DNA of 64,000 nucleotides from SZAS-79 sp964599095 (GTDB lineage: Bacteria; Pseudomonadota; Gammaproteobacteria; Burkholderiales; SG8-39): positions 62,001-126,000 of the forward strand of contig CAZREB010000003.1 in NCBI GenBank assembly GCA_964599095.1, in the 5' to 3' direction. Position numbers and translations under genes: made by a program. The notes under the pieces are model-generated. The model did not search any database. It saw only the letters and a list, made by a program, of their open reading frames with translations, and was not told where the DNA came from. Below, piece by piece: positions 40,027 to 47,902 of this stretch. Within the stretch, counting starts at the first letter, position 1; each line of letters opens with the position of its first letter.

Positions 40027-41484
40027 CTAGCGATCGAGGACCACCAGGATTCTGGTGCCTTGCCCCGGCGCGCTCTCGACACGCAGCAGCGCGCCGATCG
40101 AACGCGCGCGCTCATGCATGATCCACATGCCCCGCCTCGGCAGAACGCCGGGCGGCGACGCGGAGGCGGGCTCGAAACCAACGCCGTCGTCGGCAACGGT
40201 CAGCGCGATCGATCCGGCATCGGACCGCAGGCTGACGTCGATGCGCTTCGCCCGTGCATGCTTGACGACGTTGACCATCGCCTCCTGCGCGATACGCAAC
40301 ATCGCGATCTCGCAATCGGCGGGCAGGCGCGGGGTCGCCTCATCTCCGTCCAGCGCGACCTTGATGGCGGTGCGCTTTTCGAACGACGCGGCATGCCAGC
40401 GCAGCGCAGCGAACAGGCCGAAACTGTCGAGCATCGTCGGATGCAGATCGTTCATCACGTCTTCGATGCAATCCGTGGTTTCCTCGAGAACCGCCAGCGA
40501 GTCGGCCAGGCGCGCGCGCAGGTTCGCGAAATCGTCGGCCCTGCCGGTCAGCTGGTTCTGGATGAATGTCAGGTTGAGATTCAAGACCGTCAGGTTCTGG
40601 CCGACGCGGTCATGCAGCTCCTGCGCGAGTCGGCGCCGCTCGGACTCCCCGGTCTTGATGAGGCGGTTCGAGAGTTCGCGCAATTGCGAGGTCGTTTCGG
40701 AGCGCTCCTGTTCGAGCTTCTTGCGCTCGGAAATGTCGGTGGCGATGCCGCCGATCGCCACGATTGCTCCTTGCGCGTCGTGAATCGGGAACTTGCTGAC
40801 GATGCTGACGCGCTCGCCGCGGTCGTAAATGGCCGTCTCCTCGAAGTCCGCGGGCGCGCCGCGCGCCAGCACAACGGCATCGTTCGCGATGAAGCGTTCG
40901 GCTTGAGCGCGCGCGAATATCTCGAGGTCGGTGCGCCCGATCACCTGGTCGCGTCGCAGGTCGAAGCGCCGCAGGAACTGCTCGTTCGCGTACACATAGC
41001 GTCCGCCGGGGTCTTTGGCAAACATCACCGCGTTGCTGAAATTCATGAATGCCTGCAGGCTCGCCTCGCTCGCGCTCATGCGTTCGGCGGCGCGGCGGGG
41101 CTCGGTCATGTCGCGCGTCACCTTGAGATAGCCGCGCAGCTCGCCGTCGGGCGTTCTCAGCGCGGTCAGAACGATAGCGGCCCAGAAGCGGCTGCCGTCC
41201 TTGCGCACCCGCCACCCTTCACCCTGGAAGTGGCCTTCTGCGCGCGCGACCCGCCGCACCGAATCGGGCAGGTCGGATGCCCGGTCTTGCGGCGTGAAGA
41301 ACACGCTGTATGGCTGCCCGATGATTTCCTCCGCCCCATAGCCCTTGATGCGTTCGGCGCCGGCATTCCAGCTTGCGACATTGCCGTCGGGATCGAGCAG
41401 GAAGATTGCGCAGTCCGTGACGCTTGCCACGAGCGCACTGAAGGACTCATCGGCCAGCGGGATACCGGCAATGTTGACCCTCAT
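40027..41484 (-). CDS. Cytoplasmic PAS-PAS histidine kinase (NarX/HisKA_3 type)
   Basis: A 485-residue soluble kinase. PAS 1: FLLDPDGNVASWNAGAERIK to YLKVTRDMTEP; PAS 2: AVMFAKDPGGRYVYANEQFL to IGGIATDISERK. HisKA_3 His in RRRLAQELHDRVGQNLTVLN; ATPase with AQEAMVNVVKHARA, VADDGVGF and RRGMWIMHERARS. AGGAGG lies 11 bases before ATG 41484 but 5 bases before an in-frame GTG at 41490, so the GTG may be the true start. Its partner regulator follows by three bases. Confidence 0.92.
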   Translation of the reverse strand: MRVNIAGIPLADESFSALVASVTDCAIFLLDPDGNVASWNAGAERIKGYGAEEIIGQPYSVFFTPQDRASDLPDSVRRVARAEGHFQGEGWRVRKDGSRFWAAIVLTALRTPDGELRGYLKVTRDMTEPRRAAERMSASEASLQAFMNFSNAVMFAKDPGGRYVYANEQFLRRFDLRRDQVIGRTDLEIFARAQAERFIANDAVVLARGAPADFEETAIYDRGERVSIVSKFPIHDAQGAIVAIGGIATDISERKKLEQERSETTSQLRELSNRLIKTGESERRRLAQELHDRVGQNLTVLNLNLTFIQNQLTGRADDFANLRARLADSLAVLEETTDCIEDVMNDLHPTMLDSFGLFAALRWHAASFEKRTAIKVALDGDEATPRLPADCEIAMLRIAQEAMVNVVKHARAKRIDVSLRSDAGSIALTVADDGVGFEPASASPPGVLPRRGMWIMHERARSIGALLRVESAPGQGTRILVVLDR

Positions 41485-41490
41485 CAGCAC

Positions 41491-41789
41491 GCGAACCTCC
41501 TGCCGGTCTTGCGGTCGGCGCCGGTCGATTTTCGACCGACTGCGCCGACTGGATTTCGACCAGGGATCCGGGCCGCCCGATGGCCGGGCGCCCACGCGTC
41601 AGTTTACGGGATCGCGAACATTCGGGCATGTCGACCTGCGCCGCCTCCGGGTTCTGCCTTTCCGTGCTTTGCGCTCGGCGATCGGCTTGAGGATTTTGTA
41701 CCGCAGCGCAGCGAGCAGGTCGGCTGTGGCAATGCGCGGTTCCCCGGAAGCCTTCGACCTCCGGTTGGGTGGCCCCCGCACGGCCTCGG
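41491..41789. other. Gap with no recognised gene
   Basis: Frames on both strands are open in places but carry no family signature, no repeat and no obvious terminator. It separates the intact kinase from the kinase and hydrolase remnants to the right. Confidence 0.5.
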
Positions 41790-41889
41790 TTTGAGCGCAG
41801 GCGCAGACTGGCTCTCGCTTGGCGTTCGCGACGACGGTGCCGGGACCGAAGTCATCGCCCGACGCGCTCCAGAAAGGCCGCTACCGTAG
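41790..41889 (+). pseudogene. Histidine kinase C-terminal remnant (right border)
   Basis: Plus-strand frame reading WLSLGVRDDGAGTEVIARRA and ending at TAG 41889. VRDDGAG is the ATP-lid G1 box of a NarX-type kinase, while GAGTEVIAR is its last strand, some 60 residues later in an intact protein. They are joined at the shared GAG, so a deletion at short homology seems to have removed everything between. Confidence 0.55.
41835..41862 (+). repeat. 28-nt identical repeat, right copy
   Basis: Identical to 20247-20274, same orientation, about 21.6 kb away. Both lie in kinase remnants on the plus strand and bracket the minus-strand signalling genes. Confidence 0.6.
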
Positions 41890-42022
41890 CCACCCGCTCC
41901 GCGCGCGCGAAGACGAACCCGTCGATGTGCCCGCCGCGCATCTCCAGGAACGCCTTCGGTTCGCCGGCGGCGGCGAACAGCGCCTGCCCGAGCGCGAACG
42001 TCACGAGAATGTTCCAGAGCAT
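41852..42022 (-). pseudogene. Alpha/beta-hydrolase C-terminal fragment
   Basis: From ATG 42022 the frame reads LGQALFAAAGEPKAFLEMRG, then GHIDGFV and ATVAAFLERVGR, which resembles the last 50 residues of alpha/beta hydrolases of the serine-aminopeptidase type, with the catalytic His in GGHIDG. No nucleophile or Asp region lies upstream. It overlaps the kinase remnant on the other strand. Fragment only; not expected to be functional. Confidence 0.45.
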
Positions 42023-42087
42023 GCGCAAATCCGGCCTGCCTTCGTTGTCGGGCGACGATACACGACTCCTCCGTTTCGGGCCCGGGC

Positions 42088-42117
42088 TTGGGGCCTGCCC
42101 GCCCAATCGCCTACAAT
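42088..42117 (+). promoter_or_regulatory. Predicted promoter of parE
   Basis: TTGGGG (42088-42093), 18-base spacer, TACAAT (42112-42117). The -10 matches 5/6. Transcription would start near 42124 and leave a leader of about 85 bases before ATG 42210. Confidence 0.45.
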
Positions 42118-42209
42118 TGGTAGTATTCGTCCCCGCGCGGGACCCCTACGGATAGCGGTACGTGGCCGTCTTGCGGCAAACACTGCGCATCTTTTCAAGC
42201 ACTTAGAGC

Positions 42210-44189
42210 ATGTCCAAAAAAGCAGTCTACGACGCTTCATCGATCCAGGCCCTCAAGGGGCTCGAGCCCGTGCGCCGCATGCCGGGCATGTACACGCACA
42301 CGATCCACCCGCTGCACATCATCCAGGAAGCCATCGACAACGCGGTCGACGAGGCGCTGGCCGGCTACGGGAAGAGGATCACCGTCTCGATCCGCAAGGA
42401 CGGCTCGGTCGAGGTCGAGGACGAAGGCCGCGGCATCCCGGTCGACATGCACCCGGTCGAGAAGAAACCGGCGGTCGAGGTCGCGTTCACGATGCTGCAC
42501 GCCGGCGGCAAGTTCTCGAAATCGAGCGACGCGGTGTATCACATCTCCGGCGGCCTGCACGGCGTGGGGGTGGCGGTCACCAATGCGCTCTCGACGCGCC
42601 TCGAAGTCGACGTGTATCGCGACGGCGCGAAGCACACGATCGCGTTCGAAGGCGGCGAGCTGGTGCAGAAGCTCAAGTCGGAGCGGGGCAGGCAGTACGC
42701 CGGTCGCACCGGCACCGTGGTGCGCGCGTGGCCGGACCCGAAGTATTTCGACAGCCCGAACATCCCGATGGCGGAACTCGAGCACCTGATCCGCTCGAAG
42801 GCCTACCTGCTGCCGGGCCTCACGACGGTGCTTCGGGTGGAGGGCAAGGAAGACAAGAGCTGGCTGTACGAGCGCGGCATGGCGCAGTACTTCGAATTCA
42901 TGCTGCAGGGCCGGGAACTTGTCGCACCCCTCTTCACGGGCGAGCGTTTCTTCGATGAAAAGACGGCGGCCGAGTTCTCCGACATCCAGGCGGGCGAAGG
43001 CGCTTCATGGGCGATCGGCTTCGTGCCCGATGGCGACGTGTTCCAGGACAGCCACGTCAACCTGATCCCGACGCGCTCCCACGGTACGCACGAAGCGGGT
43101 TTTCGCAACGGCATCTTCGAGGCGATCCGCGCCTTCATGGAAACCCGCAGCATGACCCCCAAGGGCGTCAAGCTGATCGCGGAAGACGTCTGGGGCCGCG
43201 CGTGCTTCACGCTCTCGGCGCGCATCGTACGCACCCAGTTCCACGGCCAGACCAAGGAAAAGCTCACCACTCGCCATGCGGCCAAGCTGGTGGAGACCTG
43301 CGTCAGGGACGCCTACGAGCTCTGGCTGAACCAGCACCCGGATGAAGGCAAGCGGATCGTCGAGCTGGCGATCGAGCAGGCCAACACCCGCCTGTCCAAG
43401 GGCAAGAAATTCGAGCGCAAGAAATCCTCGGGCGTGGCCACGCTGCCGGGCAAGCTGGTCGATTGCGCCTCGGACGACACGTCGCGCACCGAGCTGTTCC
43501 TCGTCGAGGGCGATTCGGCCGGCGGCTCGGCCAAGGAGGCGCGCGACAAGGACACGCAGGCGATCCTGCCTTTGCGCGGCAAGGTGCTGAATACGATGTC
43601 CAAGGACGCGCGCACCGTGCTCGCCAACAAGGAGCTGCAGGCGATCGCCACCGCGATCGGCTGCGATCCGCACGGCGTGGACGACAACCCGGACCTCGGC
43701 GGGATCCGCTACGGCAAGATCGTGCTGATGACCGACGCCGACGTCGACGGCGGCCATATCCAGGCGCTGCTGCTGACCTTCTTCTTCATGCACATGCCGA
43801 AGATCGTCGAGACCGGCCGCATCTGGGTCGCCCAGCCGCCGCTCTTCAAGGTCGAGGTGCCTTCGCAGGGCAAGGGCAAGCCGGCGCGGCGCGTGTACTG
43901 CCTGGACGAGGACGAGCTAGACGAGGCGCTCGCCGCGCTGAGGAAGGAGAAGGTGCGCGAAGGCAGCTGGGAGATCTCGCGTTTCAAGGGCCTGGGCGAG
44001 ATGAGCCCGGAGCAGTTGTGGGAGACCACCATGAACCCGGACTCGCGCCGGCTGGTGCGGATGCAGCTCGACCGCGCTGGTATAGACAAGGTCCGCGGCA
44101 CGTTCGAGCTGCTGATGGATTCCGGCGAGGCCGAAGGCCGGCGCAACTGGATGCGGGAGCATTGGCGGACGGTGGAGGCGGATGTATGA
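42210..44189 (+). CDS. parE: DNA topoisomerase IV subunit B
   Basis: A 659-residue ParE. The GHKL ATPase has EAIDNAVDEALAGYGKRI, VEDEGRGIPVDMHP and GGLHGVGVAVTNALS; the Toprim domain has ELFLVEGDSAGGSAKEARD and LMTDADVDGGHIQALLLTFF; the C-terminus has SRFKGLGEMSPEQLWETTMN. It supplies ATP hydrolysis to the ParC2ParE2 decatenase that separates daughter chromosomes. The lack of the GyrB insert and the parC gene downstream confirm ParE rather than GyrB. Only a weak ribosome site (AGAG) precedes the ATG. Confidence 0.97.
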   Translation: MSKKAVYDASSIQALKGLEPVRRMPGMYTHTIHPLHIIQEAIDNAVDEALAGYGKRITVSIRKDGSVEVEDEGRGIPVDMHPVEKKPAVEVAFTMLHAGGKFSKSSDAVYHISGGLHGVGVAVTNALSTRLEVDVYRDGAKHTIAFEGGELVQKLKSERGRQYAGRTGTVVRAWPDPKYFDSPNIPMAELEHLIRSKAYLLPGLTTVLRVEGKEDKSWLYERGMAQYFEFMLQGRELVAPLFTGERFFDEKTAAEFSDIQAGEGASWAIGFVPDGDVFQDSHVNLIPTRSHGTHEAGFRNGIFEAIRAFMETRSMTPKGVKLIAEDVWGRACFTLSARIVRTQFHGQTKEKLTTRHAAKLVETCVRDAYELWLNQHPDEGKRIVELAIEQANTRLSKGKKFERKKSSGVATLPGKLVDCASDDTSRTELFLVEGDSAGGSAKEARDKDTQAILPLRGKVLNTMSKDARTVLANKELQAIATAIGCDPHGVDDNPDLGGIRYGKIVLMTDADVDGGHIQALLLTFFFMHMPKIVETGRIWVAQPPLFKVEVPSQGKGKPARRVYCLDEDELDEALAALRKEKVREGSWEISRFKGLGEMSPEQLWETTMNPDSRRLVRMQLDRAGIDKVRGTFELLMDSGEAEGRRNWMREHWRTVEADV

Positions 44190-44212
44190 GGTTGCGCAGC
44201 ACTCTTGCTGGC

Positions 44213-44294
44213 GCAGGAGCAGGTTTTGAATTCCCCGGTCTCCTCATTTTGAGGCAGGAGCAGCTTTTGAATTCCCCGGTCTCCTCATTTTGAG
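44213..44294 (+). repeat. Two tandem 41-bp repeats after parE
   Basis: Units at 44213-44253 and 44254-44294 differ by one base (AGGTTTT versus AGCTTTT). Each contains GAATTCCCCGGTCTCCTC and ends in ATTTTGAG. The end of the second unit is also the left arm of the large hairpin that follows. No other copy was seen in the window. Confidence 0.9.
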
Positions 44295-44346
44295 AAATCC
44301 CCGGCGTGCCCGATCGGGCACGCCTTGATTTCTCAAAATGAGGAGA
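44280..44346. repeat. Long nested hairpin between parE and the 85-aa gene
   Basis: CTCCTCATTTTGAGAAATC (44281-44299) is perfectly complementary to 44327-44345, and one more T-A pair extends it to 20 bp. The loop region holds a second perfect palindrome, 22 bases at 44303-44324 centred on CCGATCGG. Together with the tandem repeats this resembles a REP/BIME or MITE-like unit; it could also act as a transcription attenuator or RNA-processing site inside the parE-parC operon. Confidence 0.8.
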
Positions 44347-44420
44347 TCTGAGAAAGGCAAACCCGACGAGACAGCTGCTACAGGCACAAGCTATTTCAGG
44401 AAAGACACTCAGGAGATCAC

Positions 44421-44678
44421 ATGGCCCGCAAAACAAGAAAAGCCCTCTGGGAACGCGGCTACAAGTCCCACTGCCTGTGGCGCGGCAAGGAAAAGCTGGC
44501 CAAGGTGCGGCTCGAAGCCGGGGCCGAACTCAAGTACATGTGGGAAGCGGCAGGGCGCACCGGCGAGTCCGGCACGCTGTCGGCCGCCAAGGCGGCGGCC
44601 GAATATGCGCTGTTGCTCGCCGACAGGCAGCTGCCCCTCTTCGAATTCGAGGAGCCCCGGCTCCAAATGACGACCTAG
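44421..44678 (+). CDS. Unrecognised 85-residue basic protein between parE and parC
   Basis: Starts ARKTRKALWERGYKSHCLWR and ends EFEEPRLQMTT. The N-terminal half is strongly basic with aromatic residues; the second half is alanine-rich and probably helical (TLSAAKAAAEYALLLADRQ). There is no signal peptide or metal motif. A good AGGAG lies 7 bases before the ATG and the stop is 3 bases before parC, so it is a real gene coupled to parC. The family is not recognised; a nucleic-acid-binding or topoisomerase-related role is only a guess from composition and position. Confidence 0.75.
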   Translation: MARKTRKALWERGYKSHCLWRGKEKLAKVRLEAGAELKYMWEAAGRTGESGTLSAAKAAAEYALLLADRQLPLFEFEEPRLQMTT

Positions 44679-44681
44679 GAA

Positions 44682-46997
44682 ATGGACGACACCAACACCC
44701 TCGACCTCTTCTCGGCAGATTCCGGCGACGACGCGGCGCCGATCGAGCAGCACGCTTCGCAGGCCTACCTCGGCTATGCGGTCTCGACGGTCAAGGCGCG
44801 GGCGCTGCCGGAAATCGCCGACGGGCTGAAACCGGTCCAGCGCAGGATCCTCTATGCGATGGGCGACACCGGCGCGGACGGCTACGCCAAGTGCGCGCGG
44901 TTCGTCGGCGAAGTGCTCGGCAAGTACCACCCGCACGGCGATTCGTCGACCTACGAGGCCATGGTGCACATGGCGCAGCCCTTCTCGATGCGCTACCCGC
45001 TGATCGACGGGCAGGGCAACTTCGGCTCGCGCGACGGCGATTCGGCCGCGGCCTACCGCTACACCGAGGCGAAGCTCTCGCGCTATGCCGAACTGATGCT
45101 CGGCGAGATCGGCGAGGGCACCGTCGATTTCATCAAGAACTACGACGGCAAGTTCGACGAGCCGCAGTTGCTGCCGGCGCGCATGCCGTTCGGCCTGCTC
45201 AACGGTTCGTTCGGCATCCCGGTCGGCTTCTCCACGCGGATCCCGCCGCATAACCTGCGCGAAGTCGCGCTGGCCGCGGCGCTCGTCATCAAGAACCCGA
45301 AGGCGAGCGTCGACGACGTGCTCGCGCTGTTGCCCGGCCCGGATTTCCCCGGCGGCGGGCACATCATTTCGAACCCGGCCGAGATCCGGCAGGCCTACGA
45401 GACCGGGCGAGGATCGATTGCAATGCGGGCGCGGTGGCACGTGGAGCCGCTCGCGCGCGGCCAGTGGCGGATCGTGATCGATGAGCTGCCGCACGGGGTC
45501 TCGTGCCGGCAGGTGTTGGAAGAGATCGAAGCCCTCGTGAATCCCAAGCCCGCTGCGGGCAAGAAGGAAGTCTCGCAGGAGCAGAAGCGCCTCAAGCAGT
45601 TCGTGCTCGACATCGTCGAGACGGTGAGGGACGAGTCCGACCGCAAGAGCCGCATGCGGATCATCATCGAGCCGCGCTCCTCGCGGCAGGATGCAGACGA
45701 GATGATGAAGGCGCTGCTGGTGCACACCAGCCTCGAGATGCGCTACCCGATCAACCTCACGTGGCTGGGCCTGGACGGATTGCCCGAAACCAAGGGCATC
45801 GTCGGCGTGCTGCAGGAGTGGACCGGCTTTCGCATCTCCACCGTCAGGCGCAGGACCCAGCATCGCCTGGACAAGGTCGAGGACCGCCTGCACATCGTCG
45901 AGGGCCGCATCAAGGCCTTCGTCAGGATCGACGAGATCATCAAGCTGATCCGCTCGTGCGAAGACCAGGCCGAGGCCAAGCGGAAGCTCTCCGAGAAATG
46001 GGGTTTCTCCGAGCGGCAGGCCGAGGACATCGTCAACCTGCGCCTCGGCCAGCTGACCCGACTGGACGGCATCAAGCTGAACGACGAGAAGAAGGGGCTC
46101 GAGAAGGAGAAGGACGACCTGCGCCGCGTGCTCGATTCGGAGCGCGTGCTGCGCAACCTCGTGGTAAAGGAACTGGAAGAGGACGCGAAGAAGTACGGCG
46201 ACGATCGCCGTACACTGATCCGCGCCGACGAGCGCACGCAGATCGAGCGCACCGTGCTCGAGGAGCCGGTCACCGTGATCCTATCGAAGAAGGGCTGGAT
46301 CCGCGCCCGCGTCGGCCACGGCATCGACCTTTCCACCGTCAGCTTCAAGGACGGCGACGGCCTTGCGCAGGCGGCCGAGTGCAAGACCACCGACCAGGTG
46401 GTGTTCCTCGGCTCGTCGGGCAAGACCTGGACCCTGGATGCCGCGAGCCTGCCTTCGGGCCGCGGCGACGGCGCGCCGGTCAACAGCCTGGTGAATGCCG
46501 GCGGCGACGCCATCGTCTGGATGGGCACCGGTTCGATGGAACAGAGCCTGCTCTTGCACACGACGGCGGGACACGGTTTCGTCGCGCAGCTCAAGGACAT
46601 GGTCACCCGCATGAAGGCCGGCAAGGAATTCATGAAGCCGGCCGAAGGGGCGCGCGTGCTGCCGCCGGCCCCGGTGCCGGACTTCGCGGGCGACGTCAGC
46701 CCGCGCGTCGCGGCGCTGTCCTCCGACGGGCGGCTGCTCGTGTTCCTGCTCGACGAAGTGCCGCTGCGCCCGAACGGCGGGCTGGGTGTCCAGCTGATCG
46801 CCTTGCCGGAAAAGGTCACGCTCGCCTCGGTCGCGGTCACCGACGGCAACCGGCTTGTGATCTCCGGCATGAAACGCGGCAAGCGCCAGACCGTCGAGCT
46901 CGGCAAGAAGGAGATCCGCGACTACGACGGCAGGCGCGCGCAGCGCGGCCGCGTGGCCGACGTCGGCCTCAAGGACATCGACCAGCTCGGCAGTTAG
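44682..46997 (+). CDS. parC: DNA topoisomerase IV subunit A
   Basis: A 771-residue ParC. N-terminal ASQAYLGYAVSTVKARALPE and DGLKPVQRRILYAM, GKYHPHGDSSTYEAMVHMAQ (the quinolone-resistance region, Ser kept after GD), and the catalytic Tyr in AAAYRYTEAKLS. The C-terminal third forms the beta-pinwheel (VVFLGSSGKTWTLDA, GRLLVFLLDEVPLRPNGGLG). It cuts and rejoins DNA in topoisomerase IV. Start ATG 44682 follows the 85-residue gene by three bases. Length is close to E. coli ParC (752). Confidence 0.97.
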   Translation: MDDTNTLDLFSADSGDDAAPIEQHASQAYLGYAVSTVKARALPEIADGLKPVQRRILYAMGDTGADGYAKCARFVGEVLGKYHPHGDSSTYEAMVHMAQPFSMRYPLIDGQGNFGSRDGDSAAAYRYTEAKLSRYAELMLGEIGEGTVDFIKNYDGKFDEPQLLPARMPFGLLNGSFGIPVGFSTRIPPHNLREVALAAALVIKNPKASVDDVLALLPGPDFPGGGHIISNPAEIRQAYETGRGSIAMRARWHVEPLARGQWRIVIDELPHGVSCRQVLEEIEALVNPKPAAGKKEVSQEQKRLKQFVLDIVETVRDESDRKSRMRIIIEPRSSRQDADEMMKALLVHTSLEMRYPINLTWLGLDGLPETKGIVGVLQEWTGFRISTVRRRTQHRLDKVEDRLHIVEGRIKAFVRIDEIIKLIRSCEDQAEAKRKLSEKWGFSERQAEDIVNLRLGQLTRLDGIKLNDEKKGLEKEKDDLRRVLDSERVLRNLVVKELEEDAKKYGDDRRTLIRADERTQIERTVLEEPVTVILSKKGWIRARVGHGIDLSTVSFKDGDGLAQAAECKTTDQVVFLGSSGKTWTLDAASLPSGRGDGAPVNSLVNAGGDAIVWMGTGSMEQSLLLHTTAGHGFVAQLKDMVTRMKAGKEFMKPAEGARVLPPAPVPDFAGDVSPRVAALSSDGRLLVFLLDEVPLRPNGGLGVQLIALPEKVTLASVAVTDGNRLVISGMKRGKRQTVELGKKEIRDYDGRRAQRGRVADVGLKDIDQLGS

Positions 46998-47034
46998 CGC
47001 AGGGCGATCCCGGACCCGGCCGGCGCACGCCGGC

Positions 47035-47064
47035 TTGACGCCGGGCGAACGCGGCTCCTACACT
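47035..47064 (+). promoter_or_regulatory. Predicted promoter of the IclR-headed catabolic operon
   Basis: TTGACG (47035-47040), 18-base spacer, TACACT (47059-47064); hexamers match consensus 5/6 and 4/6. Transcription would start near 47071, leaving a 37-base leader that contains the palindromic operator. Confidence 0.65.
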
Positions 47065-47083
47065 GGGTCGTCCCCAGGAACGC

Positions 47084-47102
47084 TGTACCGATAATCGGAA
47101 CA
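47084..47102. promoter_or_regulatory. IclR-type operator palindrome
   Basis: TGTACCGATAATCGGAACA is a 19-bp palindrome about the central A (47093) with only one mismatched outer pair. The form TTCCG-N-CGGAA is typical of IclR-family sites. It lies six bases before the GTG start of the iclR gene and just downstream of the predicted transcription start, so binding would block elongation and give autoregulation. Confidence 0.65.
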
Positions 47103-47107
47103 CTGCG

Positions 47108-47902
47108 GTGAGCCTCGCCAACCAGTCCGTCGCCCGCGCGCTGCAGATCATGCGCGTGCTGGCCGCGTCGCGCGAAAGCCTGGGCGTGCGCGAGGTGGCG
47201 CGGGTCATCGGGGTGTCGCCCTCGATCGCCCAGCGGCTGATCTCGACGCTGGCGGATTTCGGGTTCGCCGAGCAGGAGCCCTCGCGCCGCTACCGCGTCG
47301 GGGTCGGGGCTTTCGCGGTCGGTAATGCGTTCCTCTCCGGCAACACGCTTGCGCGGGAATCGCTGCCCGAGCTGCAGGCGCTGGCCGAGCGCCACCACCT
47401 GAACAGCTACCTCGGCGTGCTGCGCGGCCGCTCGATCGTCTACCTTGCCGCGTTCCAGAGCAGCGGCCCGATCGCGATCAAGAGCGCGCCGGGCGCCGAG
47501 ACCTGGCTGCATACCACCGCGCTTGGCAAGGCCATCCTCGCGCAGATGCCGCTGGAGGAAGCCGCACGCCTGCTCGGCGCGCAGCCCTACAAGCGCCTGA
47601 CGCCCCGCACCAAGACCCGGTTCGCGCCGCTGGCGGCCGAGCTTCGCGCAGCGAAGGAGAGCGGCTACGCGATCTCCGACGAGGAAAACCTGGTCGGCGT
47701 CTACGCGATCGGCGCGCCGGTGCGGGACGCGAGCGGGGCGACGGTCGCCGCGATCAGCGGCGCGCTGGCGCGACACGAACTCAGCCGCGCGAAGCTGCCC
47801 GGCCTGTGCCGCCTGGTGCGCGAGGCGGCCGAGCGGATATCGATGCGCCTTGGCGCAGCGCCTGTCCCGGCGCGTAACGGACTAACGCAGAGGAGAACCT
47901 GA
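47108..47902 (+). CDS. IclR-family regulator of the downstream catabolic operon
   Basis: A 264-residue IclR protein. HTH: SVARALQIMRVLAASRESLG, VARVIGVSPSIAQRLISTLA. Effector domain: LPELQALAERHHLNSYLGVL, TWLHTTALGKAILAQMP, GVYAIGAPVRDASGATVAAIS. GTG start at 47108. Its stop overlaps the ATG of the M24 gene (TGATG), so it is the first gene of the operon it probably controls through the palindrome just upstream. The ligand is unknown and may be the operon substrate. Confidence 0.92.
   Translation: MSLANQSVARALQIMRVLAASRESLGVREVARVIGVSPSIAQRLISTLADFGFAEQEPSRRYRVGVGAFAVGNAFLSGNTLARESLPELQALAERHHLNSYLGVLRGRSIVYLAAFQSSGPIAIKSAPGAETWLHTTALGKAILAQMPLEEAARLLGAQPYKRLTPRTKTRFAPLAAELRAAKESGYAISDEENLVGVYAIGAPVRDASGATVAAISGALARHELSRAKLPGLCRLVREAAERISMRLGAAPVPARNGLTQRRT

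Noticed and set aside
39304..41700. Long plus-strand open frame
   Set aside because: Antisense to the second kinase/regulator pair; only its last about 30 residues (after 41790) resemble a real, decayed kinase.
44213..44346. Possible CRISPR array
   Set aside because: Only two direct 41-bp units with no spacers between them and no cas gene; the third copy is inverted and forms a hairpin.
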